Positions 32,425 to 44,195 of a DNA stretch of 64,000 bases are shown one piece after another. The notes below the pieces were generated by a model. The model was not told the DNA's origin. It made no database searches and saw only the letters and a program-made list of their open reading frames with translations. The stretch comes from Scilla litardierei (Eukaryota; Streptophyta; Magnoliopsida; Asparagales; Asparagaceae): contig CM061142.1 in the NCBI GenBank assembly GCA_030789695.1, positions 801,403,610 to 801,467,609 of the forward strand, given 5' to 3'. Every line of letters begins with the position of its first letter. The first letter of the stretch is position 1. The position numbers and the translations under genes are program-made.

Positions 32425-34335
32425 AAAGCCTATAATTGATGATAAGATGAGCGAAAGTTGCTTAGATGGTTACGACATGTGCAATACATGATAATGAATG
32501 CACCACAGTGAAATTTTAGCGGTAGATTCAGTATATGAAAATATGTCTGAAAATAATTTGAGATGGTCTGTACATATGAAACAGATCAGATGTGTGCACC
32601 ACTTAAAATTGGGTTCAGTATGCCCCTTAAGATGGCTGAATTGAGAAAGAGGATTCACATAGTTGACCCCAAATTATTTAGGAAATGCTTTATTGCATTA
32701 ATGCTTGAAAATTCCAAAAAGAAACTTAATGGCAGGCAACAAAAGACCACGTGTTGCAAACTTTTCTGTAATTATGTAAAATGTCATGCTTTCTGTAATT
32801 TTCTAAAAGAAAGTTATCTGAAAGTTAAGGATTTTTTGTGGTCTATTTTTGGGATGAGTTCTTTTTCCAACATTTGAGTTGGGCACCCAGATTTATAGAA
32901 AATCCATATGCATACCTCTATATGCTGACTAATGTCAATTGACTTGCTAAATTGCATGCATCGACACTATGAGCTCGATGAGACAAAAGAGTGAACATGT
33001 TCAGAATAGAATTTTTTCCTAGCTACAATACTGTCACAAACTCTCTATCATGGTTACTCTCTTAAAATTCCAGCACTAACTACACTTTGAGTTAACTGAA
33101 ACTTTCACAAAACTAATCCATTTGTGATGTCTCGTGCCCTAAGCTAAGGGAGACGTGCTCTCTTCTTTCAAAGACGAACATGATGCTGATTTTAAACAGT
33201 TATCTGAATAGAAAAGTTAAGGAATCAGATCATTGGGTTTAAAGGATCAACATCAACCATTCAAAGAAAAAATTGTTGGGGGACACAAAAAATAAAGAAA
33301 TGTGGTTAACTAATTTATGCTTTCATAAGATATCAGAAAGATCACAACATAAATGAATTATATTCTGAATCTGCAGTAAAATAAGATAAAAATGAAGTAA
33401 CTAAATAAAAAGAGAGTAGAAATGGGGGGAAACTCTTATTGTAGTTGTACCTCTGCCGATGATGCATTCGCCATTCATAGATAGATTGTCATCGTAGGAT
33501 GAGAGAGGGAGGAGGTTATTGAATGCCGCGGCATCAATCAAAGAGAAGTAATTTAATGCTACCTGCTCTTTTAGCAACAGCATTTGCAACCAATGACATA
33601 TGCACAGGGTACCCATTTAATCCCAGTTTCAACAAAATTAAAAGATTTAATGATAAGAAAATAGGATTAATACTCAGGAAAACCTTAGGATCCATCACAT
33701 TGCTAAATAAGATGGAATAGATGAAACGAAATCAAATGATAAGTTTGGGTTTTTAAACAGATAATAATGCATAACTTTTGCAATGCATGGATTCTTTGGA
33801 GTTGTCCTTGGACAGAATAAATATTCTACCATATATTACAGACAATTAACAACAAATAGAGATCTTTTTTTCTACAGATCAATGATGATCTAACAATATG
33901 TAAAATTAAATGTTAATTAGTTTATACCATCTACCATTAATCTCCCAAAAACCCCCATTTGAGTCTGATCTCCATTTTTCTTACTTTCCTTTTCCATTAA
34001 ATAAGTGAGCAATGTGTTCATGCAATAAAAATTATGGGAAAAACACCCATATTTTCCAACACAACAAATAAACAGTAAAAAATATTGGGTACTGTCAAAG
34101 TGCTTCTTCAACCCCAAAATGAAACTCTAAGCATAAAACCGGGGAAAACGAAGAAAAACACCATGAATCATCAGCTTCATCTTAATGAGCTTCTTCATCA
34201 TCATTACCACAAAATGATTAATACGAAAACCATGGCTAATCTGAGATGTGATATCATGGTGCCAAAAAAATTGGAATATGCTTGATTAAAAACAGAAATT
34301 AGGATCAGAAGTCAAAGTGAATAGGTATATAAAAT
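32425..34335. other. AT-rich Helitron interior, one possible captured exon
   Basis: Mostly non-coding. On the minus strand about 33451-33580 reads NYFSLIDAAAFNNLLPLSSY and then DDNLSMNGECIIGRG, ending at a GTACAA donor-like site. The composition looks coding, but the family is unknown. Confidence 0.35.
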
Positions 34336-34447
34336 TTGCATTTAAAATGCCATTTTCACATTTTACACAGGAAGAAAGCTACAAAGAAGAATGGATTTGT
34401 GTGTGTAAATGGCAGGGCTGAATTAGTGTCACACACAAATGGCAGGA

Positions 34448-34481
<34 letters not shown>

Positions 34482-34883
34482 TATGTGTAAATGGCAGGAT
34501 TTGTGTGTCACTATGTGTAAATGACATGATTTGTGTAAATGGTAACATTTTACATGCGCGCGCACACACACACACAAATCCTGGCTGTTTTGAAAAAATC
34601 AGGTTAAAATGTGCCTAATAATGAGAAATTCATGGCATAATTTGTGTGTGCGTGTAAATGGCAGGTATGAATTAGTGACACACACAAATGGCAGGATTTT
34701 TGTGTGTGTGTAAATGGCAGGGATGAATTAGTGACACACACATATGGTAGGATTTTTGTGTGTGTGTAAATGGCATGGCTGAATAAGTGACACACACAAA
34801 TGGCAGGATTTGTGTGTGTAAATGGAAGGATTTGTATGTAAATGGTAGGATTTGTTTAAATGGCACCATTTTACACACACACC

Positions 34884-34938
<55 letters not shown>

Positions 34939-34960
34939 TCCTGGTAGGTCCTGGTACGGC
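34336..34960. repeat. Minisatellite with (TG)n/(CA)n cores, unit about 63 bp
   Basis: Copies of an AAATGGCAGG...TGAATTAGTGACACACACAAATGGCAGGAT unit occur near 34405, 34660, 34723 and 34786, interleaved with runs of TG and CA (the longest CA run is about 34893-34936). ORFs such as MCVCVCVC are artefacts. CCATTTGTGTCCTGCC words near 41845 are related, on the other side of element C. Confidence 0.8.
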
Positions 34961-35799
34961 TGAAAAAATTCATGTTAAAAATGTGCCTAATAATGAGAAA
35001 TGTGCACGTTAAAAAATGATCCAAACTTTTTTGTTCCATCATATTAACTAATGAAAATTATAGAAGTTAGTTCATATGCATATGCTAATTCCATCCTGCT
35101 AACTAATGAATATCATGTTAACTATTGTTAACTAATGGTTCTAGGATATCATGCACCCAAGTTAAAATGTCAAGTTAAAATATCAAAGTTTGGATGATTC
35201 TTTTTTCAGAGCTATTAAAAATTAATAAAGCATGTGTAAAATGAACAAAAGAAATTGATGACACAAACTCTTGATTTGATTGAGAAGAAGATATTACCAA
35301 AGGCTTTTGCTTATGATCACTTAATTTGACTGAGAAAGACCTGCAACAAATTACATGAGATTAATTAATTAAGACAAATTGAGAGGGAAAGATACTTCAA
35401 AAAAACGATGATTAGAGACTTCAAATCAAAAGCTGAGAAATTAAATCCAAACAGAGGATATCAATAAATGGGTTTTCGATTCAAGGACCTGTTATTGAGT
35501 GTAGTGGTTTTTTTAGGCGAGCCCGTTGCTGCAATTTCCGATCGCACAATCGTGTTTCTTTGAATCTTTTGCTGCCTGTGGACATGAATCGAGGGTTTCA
35601 GTCGGTAGGATCTGAAATTGTGGTCGGTTTATTTTCTTGAAAAACTAAAAACATTCACCAAGAATGGCAAAAATAGAAATCAATTACCATTATTTCTTCT
35701 TGGGATTGATCAATGGAACGCAAAATGTCGTGCCATCCGTTTTTTGTTAAGCAAAACAATATGCAGATTCTCGCCATGTCCAGAGGGCATGGATTTAAA
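34961..35799. other. AT-rich Helitron interior
   Basis: No gene is recognised. The element C target duplication CTTGG follows at 35800-35804. Confidence 0.4.
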
Positions 35800-35804
35800 C
35801 TTGG

Positions 35805-36963
35805 TGTTAACGGGACTAATTTGGCCGGGCCCGGAAGAGCCAAGTCAACTACGACTGGTCAACCCGACTACTACGACCTTGGGGCCTCGGCCCAAGGATC
35901 TCACGGGCGGGCCGCGCTTCTCCACCCATGACGAAGGCCCACTTTCTCAGTGGAGGAAATCGGGGCCCAAGTCAAGGAAACATTCACCAAATATGGCAAC
36001 CGCCAAGTGCCATCACTCTCACCGATAATGGCCCGACTTAAATGGCCTTCACTCTAATGGCCCGACTTAAATGGCCATCTAGCCATCAAGGCTCGACTTC
36101 ATGGTCAGACTTAATGGCCATCACTCCCCCGCCATCATGGACCGCCAATTATGGCAATCACTCATGGCCATGACACCACCTTTATGGCGTCATCAAGTGG
36201 GCGCAATTAGAGGGGGCCAACACTTCCCCATTTGCACGACCCCATGAATGGCGGCCATGATGTCACGTCATGGCACATTATGAGGAGGATTCGTCTATAT
36301 GAGGGAAGGGTGGTCATCATCCACCAGGGGCCGGATCTTCACCACCTACAACGGAGGTACCTCATACTCCCATCTTACACCTTCTTCCACCTTGAATATT
36401 TCTCCTCCAAAGCTCGGCCCGAGGACTCGAGTATCGGTCTCTCCGCGAGCCATACTCGATCCCACCGAGCACTTATCAGGCCAGATGTGACTTTGGCATC
36501 GGAGGGGATTCGGTCGGAACCAAGGTCCGACCCCCCTAACGAGCTCTCTCGTCTATTCAGGTCCAGGAGATCCAGCGACGCCGAGGCTACCCCTCGGCGT
36601 CCTTCCAGCCGGAGCCGAGCGCCCTCGTCCCTGACCTCGTTCGTCTCCTCCGTCACGAGGATGTCGCTCTGCCGAGGCTACCCCTCGCCGAGCCGACGCG
36701 AGGATCCGCGCGCCCCGTTGCGAGCGACTCTGCCTTCAACCGACCCTGGAGGCTGTCATCTCGCCAAGGCTACCCCTCGGCCCTCCAAAGAACGGAGCCG
36801 TGCCTTTCCGCTCGAGCGAACGCGCCGTCGGTCGACCCCACCGGTCATCTCCCTCTCGAGCGACTGCCACGACAACTCGGGGGTCCCGCGCGTCCCCTCT
36901 TTGACCGCGTTGACCACGCACCTTCCATACTATTAATGTGTTCTGCGAAAAATAGCAGAAACA
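35805..36963 (+). repeat. 5' LTR of element C
   Basis: 1159 bp. GTCTATATGAGG near 36293-36304 is a likely TATA box. The long ORF at 36232-36936 occurs in both LTRs with no domain I recognise, so I treat it as non-coding. Confidence 0.93.
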
Positions 36964-36965
36964 TT

Positions 36966-36984
36966 TGGTGCCGTCTGTGGGAAC
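36966..36984 (+). promoter_or_regulatory. Primer-binding site of element C
   Basis: TGGTGCCGTCTGTGGGAAC starts two bases after the LTR. Confidence 0.75.
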
Positions 36985-37549
36985 GAGTCGACATCCACGT
37001 CGTCAACCACACGGACTATGACTCGTCCCGTTAATTAAGATCTCCATATATATACGAAGATCGAATCTCTATTATCGCGTGGACCAAGAGTGATACAGAA
37101 GGATGATGCCAAGCTGATGCACAGAAAGATCGTCCACTGACTCGAGCCCGGCGCAGTCCCTAGACGTCGACCCACTGGCAGAGCCCAATCTGCCCTCTGC
37201 CCTTTCCTGGGACCATCACGATCCTACCCATCTGGATCGATGGGGTTGTGGGATGACTGGATCAGATCCATGGCGATCCCACACAGCCCCGCGGACGTTA
37301 TGATCCATTGCTGCATCATGATTGAGACTCACCCCAATCGACTCCCGACGGGTTCTTCACTATCCAAAAGAAAGAGATCTGTCTCCTCTCGTTCAAATTC
37401 TATATATCTCGCCCATCAACGTTGCCGTCGCCCCCTGTAACCGAAGAAGAACGACTTCCCCGGGATCGAGTACAGGGTCCTCGTCGCCACCTTGATCTCA
37501 GCTACTCCGACGTTTGGGCCCAAAAAATTCGAGATCGAGGTTGATCCCC

Positions 37550-37750
37550 TAAAAGGTCCTCGTCGATGTCCCGGCTCCGATCGAACAACGACGGGATCTC
37601 GTCGAGGTCCCAGCTCCGATCGAACAACAACAGATCCTCGTCGACGTCCCAGCTCCGATCGAACAACGGTGGGTCCTCGTTATTGTCCCAGCGTCGATCG
37701 AACAACGGGGGTCCTCGTCGGTCGCTAGGTCTGGGATCGAGGTTGATCGA
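37550..37750 (+). repeat. Tandem array in element C, unit about 43 bp, about five copies
   Basis: The repeated core is TCCTCGTCGA...CCCAGCTCCGATCGAACAAC. The first and last copies are diverged. Confidence 0.75.
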
Positions 37751-38089
37751 ACAACAGAGGGTCATCGCCACTGCATGGGCCTTAGCTGCTCCAACCTTTG
37801 GATCTCTCTACACCAACACCCAAACTAGCTTGACTGGAGTTCCCTCTGCCCAAATTCTGCATCGGAACAATAGCGGGGCCAAATTCCAAAGATCAAGCAT
37901 GTACAGTATCACCGAGCTCTGAAAGCTTGCGTAACATTCTCCAAGAGGGCTCTGTTTACACAACTGTCTCCGAGCTCACCCCATATCCAAGTGCTTGGGA
38001 TATAATGAGCGATCTTATTCAAAGACTTACTGGCTTTCGTTGGCAGCGGCTCGTATCCTCACTGATCTAAGATGTCAGCCCAACCATCG

Positions 38090-38535
38090 CCAAAAGGAGG
38101 CTGACCAGTCCAGGCCGAGGCCGACCCCTGAGGAGGCCGACCAGTCCCGACCGAGGCCGAGGCTGACCAGTGCAGGCTGAGGCCGAGGCCGACCCCAGAG
38201 GAGGCCGACCAGTCCAGGCCGAGGCCGAGGCTGACCAGTTCAGGCCGAAGCCGAGGCCGACCCCTGAGGAGGCCGACCAGTTCAGGCCGAGGCCGACCCC
38301 AGAGGAGGCCGGCCAGTCCAGGCCGAGGCCGACCCCTGAGGAGGCCGACCAGTCCAGGACCAGGACGAGGCCGACCCCATACGAGGCCGACCAGTTCAGG
38401 CCGAGGCCGAGGCTGACCAGTCCAGGCCGAGGCCGAGGCCGACCCCAGAGGAGGCTGACTAGTTCAGGCCGAGGCCGAGGCTGACCAGTTCGGCCGAGGC
38501 CGAGGCCGACCCCAGAAGAGGCCGAAGCCGACCCA
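38090..38535 (+). repeat. Tandem array in element C, GAGGCCGACCAGTCCAGGCC core
   Basis: Ten or more copies of a 30-45-base unit made of GAGGCCGACC, AGTCCAGGCCGAGGCCGAGG and CCCAGAGGAGG in varying order. ORFs through it on either strand are artefacts. Confidence 0.85.
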
Positions 38536-39069
38536 GCAAAAAGGTCAAATTGTCCTCTTCCCCCTTTGCTAATTAATTGTGTGCTTTCAGACAACTACAA
38601 GAGCTTCCCTAACAATTCTCCTCTCTTAAACTTCTTGCGAGATGGTGATAAAAAGCCACATCCTCCGGTTTCAACAAATGTCTCACAAAAAGCTTGTAGA
38701 TAAGGCTGCCATGGTCGCGACAACGCCGGAGCACACGGCGACCGGCATTGCGGACTCGGCCAACTTGAGGGAGAGGCGCAAGGAGTGCATCTAGATCCGG
38801 GGACGGGCCAGGAAGACGCAAGGCTACGAGTGGCCTGGCAAGGTCGCCAAGGAGAATGAGATCTCGATCGAGTTCAGACAAGAGACAACACCGACGACCC
38901 TCGCAGGCGTCAGGCTTAGCCCCGACTCGGCCTTCATCGATGGCCCCTACCAGCATCTCTGGCCATTGTCTCGACGTCCGCCCTACCAACACCGTGCTGC
39001 CATCGCCAAACATATGGGCTGAGCTCCCATCACTGTGCCGCCCTTGCCGAGCTGCCTTGGTCGTACCGC

Positions 39070-39290
39070 CAAACAGACAAAAGCGGGAGCCGGAGCGAGA
39101 GCAGGAGCTGGAGCAGGAGCAAGGATCCAGACAAAAGCTGGAGCCGGAGCGGGAGATGCGGTCCAGACAAAAGCTATAGCTGGAGCTGGAACTGGAGCAG
39201 AAGCTAGGATCCAGACAAAGCTGGAGCCGGAGCGGGAGATGCGGTCCAGACAAAAGCTATAGCTGGAGCTGGAGCTGGAGCTGAATTTGG
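39070..39290 (+). repeat. Tandem array in element C, AGACAAAAGCTGGAGC core
   Basis: Short GGAGC/GGAGCTGG units are arranged in a larger repeat of about 77 bases, for example GGGAGATGCGGTCCAGACAA near 39150 and 39232. Confidence 0.75.
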
Positions 39291-39689
39291 AAATAGAACT
39301 AGAGCTGTGTCTAGACGAGGCCGACCCATCCAAGAGGAGGCCGACCACACCAGTTTAAACAACCCAGGAGAAGGCCGACCAGACGAGTCTGACCACCTCG
39401 CCAAGTATCGGAGTCTCAACGCCAAGACACCTTGTCGAGCTTACAAAGTTATCCCCACTGCGACGGAGCTGATTGAACCAGCCGAGCATCCAGACCGCTC
39501 CTCCGACCGTGGCCAAGCCGATCTGGCCGAAGCACCCCCGTCCAAGTTCAAGCACCCAGATTGCTCCTCCGACCGTGCTGCTGGGTCCCCGCTTGCCGAA
39601 CAACTCCTGCATCCATCGAGCTGGACGAAGCAGTGGCAGAGCGCCACCCTGGAATCTTCGAAAGGCTTCACAAGGACTTCACCCTTTTC

Positions 39690-40345
39690 GTCGGCCATAA
39701 GTCGAGGGGCAACTCCCTTCGCAACCGAACGAACAGATCGGTCAAAGGGCTGGGGGCAACCCCCCAGCAGGCCGAGCACTCCTTCGTCGGCCGTAAGCCG
39801 AGGGGCAACTCCCCTCGTCACCGAACGGATCTCCTTCGTCGGCCGTAAGCCGAGGGGCAACTCCCCTCGCCACCGAACGGATCTCCTTCGTCGGCCGTAA
39901 GCCGAGGGGCAACTCCCCTCGCCACCGAACGGATCTCCTTCGTCGGCCGTAAGCCGAGGGGCAACCCCCTCGCCACCGAACGGATCTCCTCCGTCGGCCG
40001 TAAGCCGAGGGGCAACTCCCCTCGCCACCGAACGGATCTCCTTCGTCGGCCGTAAGCCGAGGGGCAACTCCCCTCGCCACCGAACGGATCTCCTCCGTCG
40101 GCCGTAAGCCGTGGGGCAACTCCCCTTGCCACCGAACGGATCTCCTTCGTCGGCCATAAGCCGAGGGGCAACCCCCTCGCCACCGAACGGATCTCCTTCG
40201 TCAGCCGTAAGCCGAGGGGCAACTCCCCTCGCCACCGAACGGATCTCCTTCGTCGGCCGTAAGTCGAGGGGCAACTCCCCTCGCCACCGAACAAATCTCA
40301 TTCGTCGGCCGTAAGTCGATGGGCGACTCCCCCCGCAACCGAACG
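39690..40345 (+). repeat. Tandem array in element C, unit 52 bp, about 12 copies
   Basis: The unit contains CGGCCGTAAGCCGAGGGGCA, ACTCCCCTCGCCACCGAACG and GATCTCCTTCGT. Periods are 51-52. It corresponds unit for unit to the reverse complement of the array at 1559-2505. The 312-codon minus ORF here is the repeat read in frame. Confidence 0.9.
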
Positions 40346-40472
40346 AATCCCAGGCTGACGATCTATCGTCCCTAGCCAAACTCCACGAGACGGACCAAAG
40401 TTTTGCAGAGAGTACAACTTCTTCCCCATTATACTACATCTCCCGACCTCCACCTCAACAATGGTAGAGCTC

Positions 40473-40486
40473 AGAAGATGGGGGCA
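40473..40486 (+). promoter_or_regulatory. Polypurine tract of element C
   Basis: AGAAGATGGGGGCA directly precedes the 3' LTR. Confidence 0.75.
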
Positions 40487-41636
40487 TGTTAACGGGACTA
40501 ATTTGGCCGGGCCCGGAAGAGCCAAGTCAACTACGACTGGTCAACCCGACTACTACGACCTTGGGGCCTCAGCCCAAGGATCTCACGGGCGGGCCGCGCT
40601 TCTCCACCCATGACGAAGGCCCACTTTCTCAGTGGAGGAAATCGGGGCCCAAGTCAAGGAAACATTCACCAAATATGACAACCGCCAAGTGCCATCACTC
40701 TCACCGATAATGGCCCGACTTAAATGGCCTTCACTCTAATGGCCCGACTTAAATGGCCATCTAGCCATCAAGGCTCGACTTCATGGCCAGACTTAATGTC
40801 CATCACTCCCCCGCCATCATGGACCGCCAATTATGGCAATCACTCATGGCCATGACACCACCTTTATGGCGTCATCAAGTGGGCGCAATTAGAGGGGGCC
40901 AACACTTCCCCATTTGCACGACCCCATGAATGGCGGCCATGATGTCACGTCATGGCACATTATGAGGAGGATTCGTCTATATGAGGGAAGGGTGGTCATC
41001 ATCCACCAGGGGCCGGATCTTCACCACCTACAACGGAGGTACCTCATACTCCCATCTTACACCTTCTTCCACCTTGAATATTTCTCCTCCAAAGCTCGGC
41101 CCGAGGACTCGAGTATCGGTCTCTCCGCGAGCCATACTCGATCCCACCGAGCACTTATCAGGCCAGATCTGACTTTGGCATCGGAGGGGATTCGGTCGGA
41201 ACCAAGGTCCGACCCCCCTGACGAGCTCTCTCGTCTATTCAGGTCCAGGAGATCCAGCGACGCCGAGGCTACCCCTCGGCGTCCTTCCAGCCGGAGCCGA
41301 GCGCCCTCGTCCCCGACCTCGTTCGTCTCCTCCATCACGAGGATGTCGCTCTGCCGAGGCTACCCCTCTCCGAGCCGACGCGAGGATCCGCGCGCCCCGT
41401 TGCGAGCGACTCTGCCTTCAACCGACCCTGGAGGCTGTCATCTCGCCGAGGCTACCCCTCGGCCCTCCAAAGAACGGAGCCGCGCCTTTCCGCTCGAGCG
41501 AACGCGCCGTCGGTCGACCCCACCGGTCATCTCCCTCTCGAGCGACTGCCACGACAACTCGGGGGTCCCGCGCGTCCCCTCTTTGACCGCGTTGACCACG
41601 CACCTTCCATACTATTAATGTGTTTTAGCAGAAACA
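40487..41636 (+). repeat. 3' LTR of element C
   Basis: 1150 bp. It lacks nine bases present near the end of the 5' copy and is followed by CTTGG. Confidence 0.93.
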
Positions 41637-41641
41637 CTTGG

Positions 41642-42580
41642 TAAGTTTACAAACGCATGATTCACGTTGAAATGATATTCCTCAACAAAACTCAAATTTA
41701 ACATCAGATGTGTCCTACCCTACTCCGTAGGAAAGTAGGGATAATATATTAAGTCAATAACTCCCCTTGTTGGGGGGGTACATTCTGTACATAGCACATA
41801 GCATTGAGAGTCCAAAGAGCTTGGTAAATAATTCAGCCCTGCCATTTGTGTCCTGCCATTTGTATGTCCTGTCATTTGTGTACACATTCTATACATAGCA
41901 CAAACATGTTAAAAGAACATTCTGTACATAGCACAAATGGTAGTATGTTTGTGTGTTCTTGTGTCTCATCATCAAATCAAATACAATGAAATTATCAAGG
42001 GATCAGAAAACTAACCAAAAATCGCCAAGTGGCTAATCAAAAATATATGAAGACTCAAGCTTTCCTTATTTACACGTTATCAAGCCTAAGTAAATTTAAA
42101 CAATCATAATCAGAAATAACATGGAAAATAATAAGGTTATAAGTTACAATACAAATTTAACCACACAAACCTTGATCACTGTGAAAAAATAACATGAAAC
42201 CCATGTATCACAAAAAAGAGTGGCTAAATTTACTCAAACATAGAAAGTAGACAGATAAAAACTTACCAAATTGCTAGCTTGAGATCAATAGTTTGCATAA
42301 CAAAATTAGACCAATTGTTGCACATAAAAACTGTTTGCATATCAAAGTGAGGTTGTTGGGGGGGAGAGAGATAGGACCCATTGTATAAGATAAAAACTTG
42401 CTTCGGCCTCCACCTTGTGAACTTAGACCACTGTAGCAGATGAACCAATGCAATACCAGGATCAATATGTCTAAGTATCTAAGTGAAAGAACTCAATTTT
42501 TTTAAGAAACAAAACAAAATTCATGACAGAAACTAAATTGTGGGGGGAGTGATGGAAATAAAGATTTTTGAACATTTCTA
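41642..42580. other. AT-rich Helitron interior
   Basis: No gene is recognised. CCTGCCATTTGTGT words near 41845 echo the minisatellite at 34336-34960. Confidence 0.4.
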
Positions 42581-42585
42581 AAATT

Positions 42586-43161
42586 TTACCAGATACCCAA
42601 CACTAAAAAACCATCAAATCTAAATAAAAACCAAGAAATCAAATCTAAATAAAAACCAAGAAATCGATCACAACAATTATCTTTTCTTCTCTGAGGAATT
42701 TCTTCAAACACTAAGAGGACAGAAGCACATGAGCTTCCATCTCTACCCACATCATTAACCAATTCAGCACATCCCAAATTGATGGCACATTATTAACTAA
42801 AATGTCCATTGAAGCAGATTTATGGATACATGCAAAGTTGCAGGCCGTGGAAAGAATACAACCAAATAAAATCGAATTAGAGGCTTGAACATAAATATGA
42901 AGCTTTTATAATTCTTTGCGATTGTTATCAAATAATACATACCTTCAATATGACTGCTTGCCGATCATAAAAGCCAAATTCCATGAGAAAAAAGATTGTT
43001 TCATTTGCATCCCTGTCGATTACTGAAGGCCAACCACAGAGTAAAAGAGAGCTTCTGGCTGGAGCTACAGACACCCAAGCAAAACATTTAGAAAAAAACC
43101 AGCCGATCAATGAAGGCCAAACACAAAAACATGCAGACACCCAATCAAAACCTACAAACAA
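42586..43161 (-). pseudogene. Possible captured gene fragment, two exon-like stretches
   Basis: The upstream stretch (about 43080-42943) reads LLCGWPSVIDRDANETIFFL then MEFGFYDRQAVILK. It stops at an AAG/GTATGT sequence on the minus strand, a good plant donor. The second stretch (about 42785-42680) reads INLGCAELVNDVGRDGSSC then ASVLLVFEEIPQRRK. Both lie in order on the Helitron's own strand, as expected if it picked up part of a host gene. I do not recognise the family. Confidence 0.35.
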
Positions 43162-43739
43162 TGTGATCTGAATCTCAAATGGCGTGGACTCATGTTTTCG
43201 TTGCTACTGATTTCGCTTCCTGCTGGTGGCGTTGGTATGAGGAGTCTTCTCCAGCATCGTTTCCCCTTCCATGATCTCTGTTGGATCATGATGGTCGTGG
43301 CCTGGCGAATGGGCGTGGCCTGGCGGATGAATCAGCATAGGATTGTGTTTGAGGGTTGTGTTAAGAGAAGAATCGGAGATTGCGTTTTTGGGCAAGAGAA
43401 ATAGAGATTTTGGTTTTCCCCGCCACAAATTTTTGGCTGAGTTTTGAAATGGGCAAATAAATGTATAATAGATTTTGAATTCCCCCCATTGGTTTCCACC
43501 AACTCAAAATTTAAAACTTCCCCCCAAAATACATAACCCCAATGTATATAACTTAAACAATTTCTCATCTCCCTATTTCTCATATTCAAATTCTCTCATA
43601 CAACCACAAAATTTACCCAATCACCCAAATTCTCTTATCCCTTATCCAAATTCTCTTATCCATTATCTCATAACCAATTTATCTTATACAACAAATCTTA
43701 TCCAATAACCCATGATAAGATCCATGTTTTATAATATAG

Positions 43740-43740
<1 letters not shown>

Positions 43741-43803
<63 letters not shown>

Positions 43804-44195
43804 ATGGAGAAGAGCTGACAGCGCTGGAAATTTTTCCAGCGCTGTCCGCATTTTGGGCATCCTAAAAGTGTTTTTTTTGAAATTTTTTTTTGCAGTAGTT
43901 AGATATACTTGTTGGGAAGCTCCCCACAAAATTTCAGCTCGATCCGACACCGTTTGAGCCTTCGTTCATCGATTTCAAAAACGTTGCGCAAAACTGTGGA
44001 CAGATTTGCGTAACGTTTTTGAAATCGATGAACGGAGGCTCAAACGGTGTCGGATCGAGCTGAAATTTTGTGGGGAGCTTCCCAACAAGTATATCTACCT
44101 ACTGCAAAAAAAAAATTTCAAAAAAAATACTTTTAGGGTGCCCAAAATGCGGACAGCGCTGGAAAAATTTCCAGCGCTGTCAACTCTTCTCCATT

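Larger units (their letters stand above)
35805..41636 (+). mobile_element. Element C: young non-coding Tat-like element (LARD type)
   Basis: LTRs at 35805-36963 and 40487-41636 start TGTTAACGGG and end AGCAGAAACA. They are flanked by CTTGG at 35800-35804 and 41637-41641. A PBS (TGGTGCCGTCTGTGGGAAC) and a polypurine tract give plus orientation. The 3.5-kb interior holds four different tandem arrays and no recognisable gag or pol. The LTRs differ at about 11 bases and one 9-bp indel by eye, so it moved recently, using proteins from elsewhere. Its PBS and 3' array tie it to the remnant at 1559-4616. Confidence 0.93.
18998..43740 (-). mobile_element. Candidate large non-autonomous Helitron, minus strand
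   Basis: The 3' end on the minus strand is CCGTGCCCGCGGGCACGG, then GTAATGACTAG and a T. This is a terminal hairpin about 8 bases before a CTAG end, as in plant Helitrons. The proposed 5' end at 43740 reads TCTATATTATAAAACATGG after an A, similar to the TCTATT starts at 50555 and 57188. Helitrons insert between A and T without target duplication, and both flanks fit. Two LTR elements with their own target duplications lie inside; removing them leaves about 11.5 kb. I see no Rep/helicase motifs, so it would be non-autonomous. The 3' end is strong. The pairing with the distant 5' end is an inference. Confidence 0.55.

Noticed and set aside
34356..35042. ORFs of CVCVCV or THTHTH
   Set aside because: Translations of (TG)n/(CA)n runs.
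36232..36936. A 234-codon ORF in each LTR of element C
   Set aside because: It is present because the LTRs are GC-rich and nearly identical. It has no recognisable domain, and overlapping ORFs exist on the other strand.
38067..38594. A 175-codon ORF rich in SASSGVGLGL
   Set aside because: It is a shadow of the GAGGCCGACC array; several frames are open on both strands because of the repeat.
38609..39253. A 214-codon minus-strand ORF in element C
   Set aside because: Part of it crosses the AGACAAAAGCTGGAGC array and the remainder has no known domain. Element C's other features suggest a non-coding element.
39441..40379. A 312-codon minus-strand ORF
   Set aside because: It is the 52-bp array read in frame. 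The peptide is the same short block repeated, with no domain.
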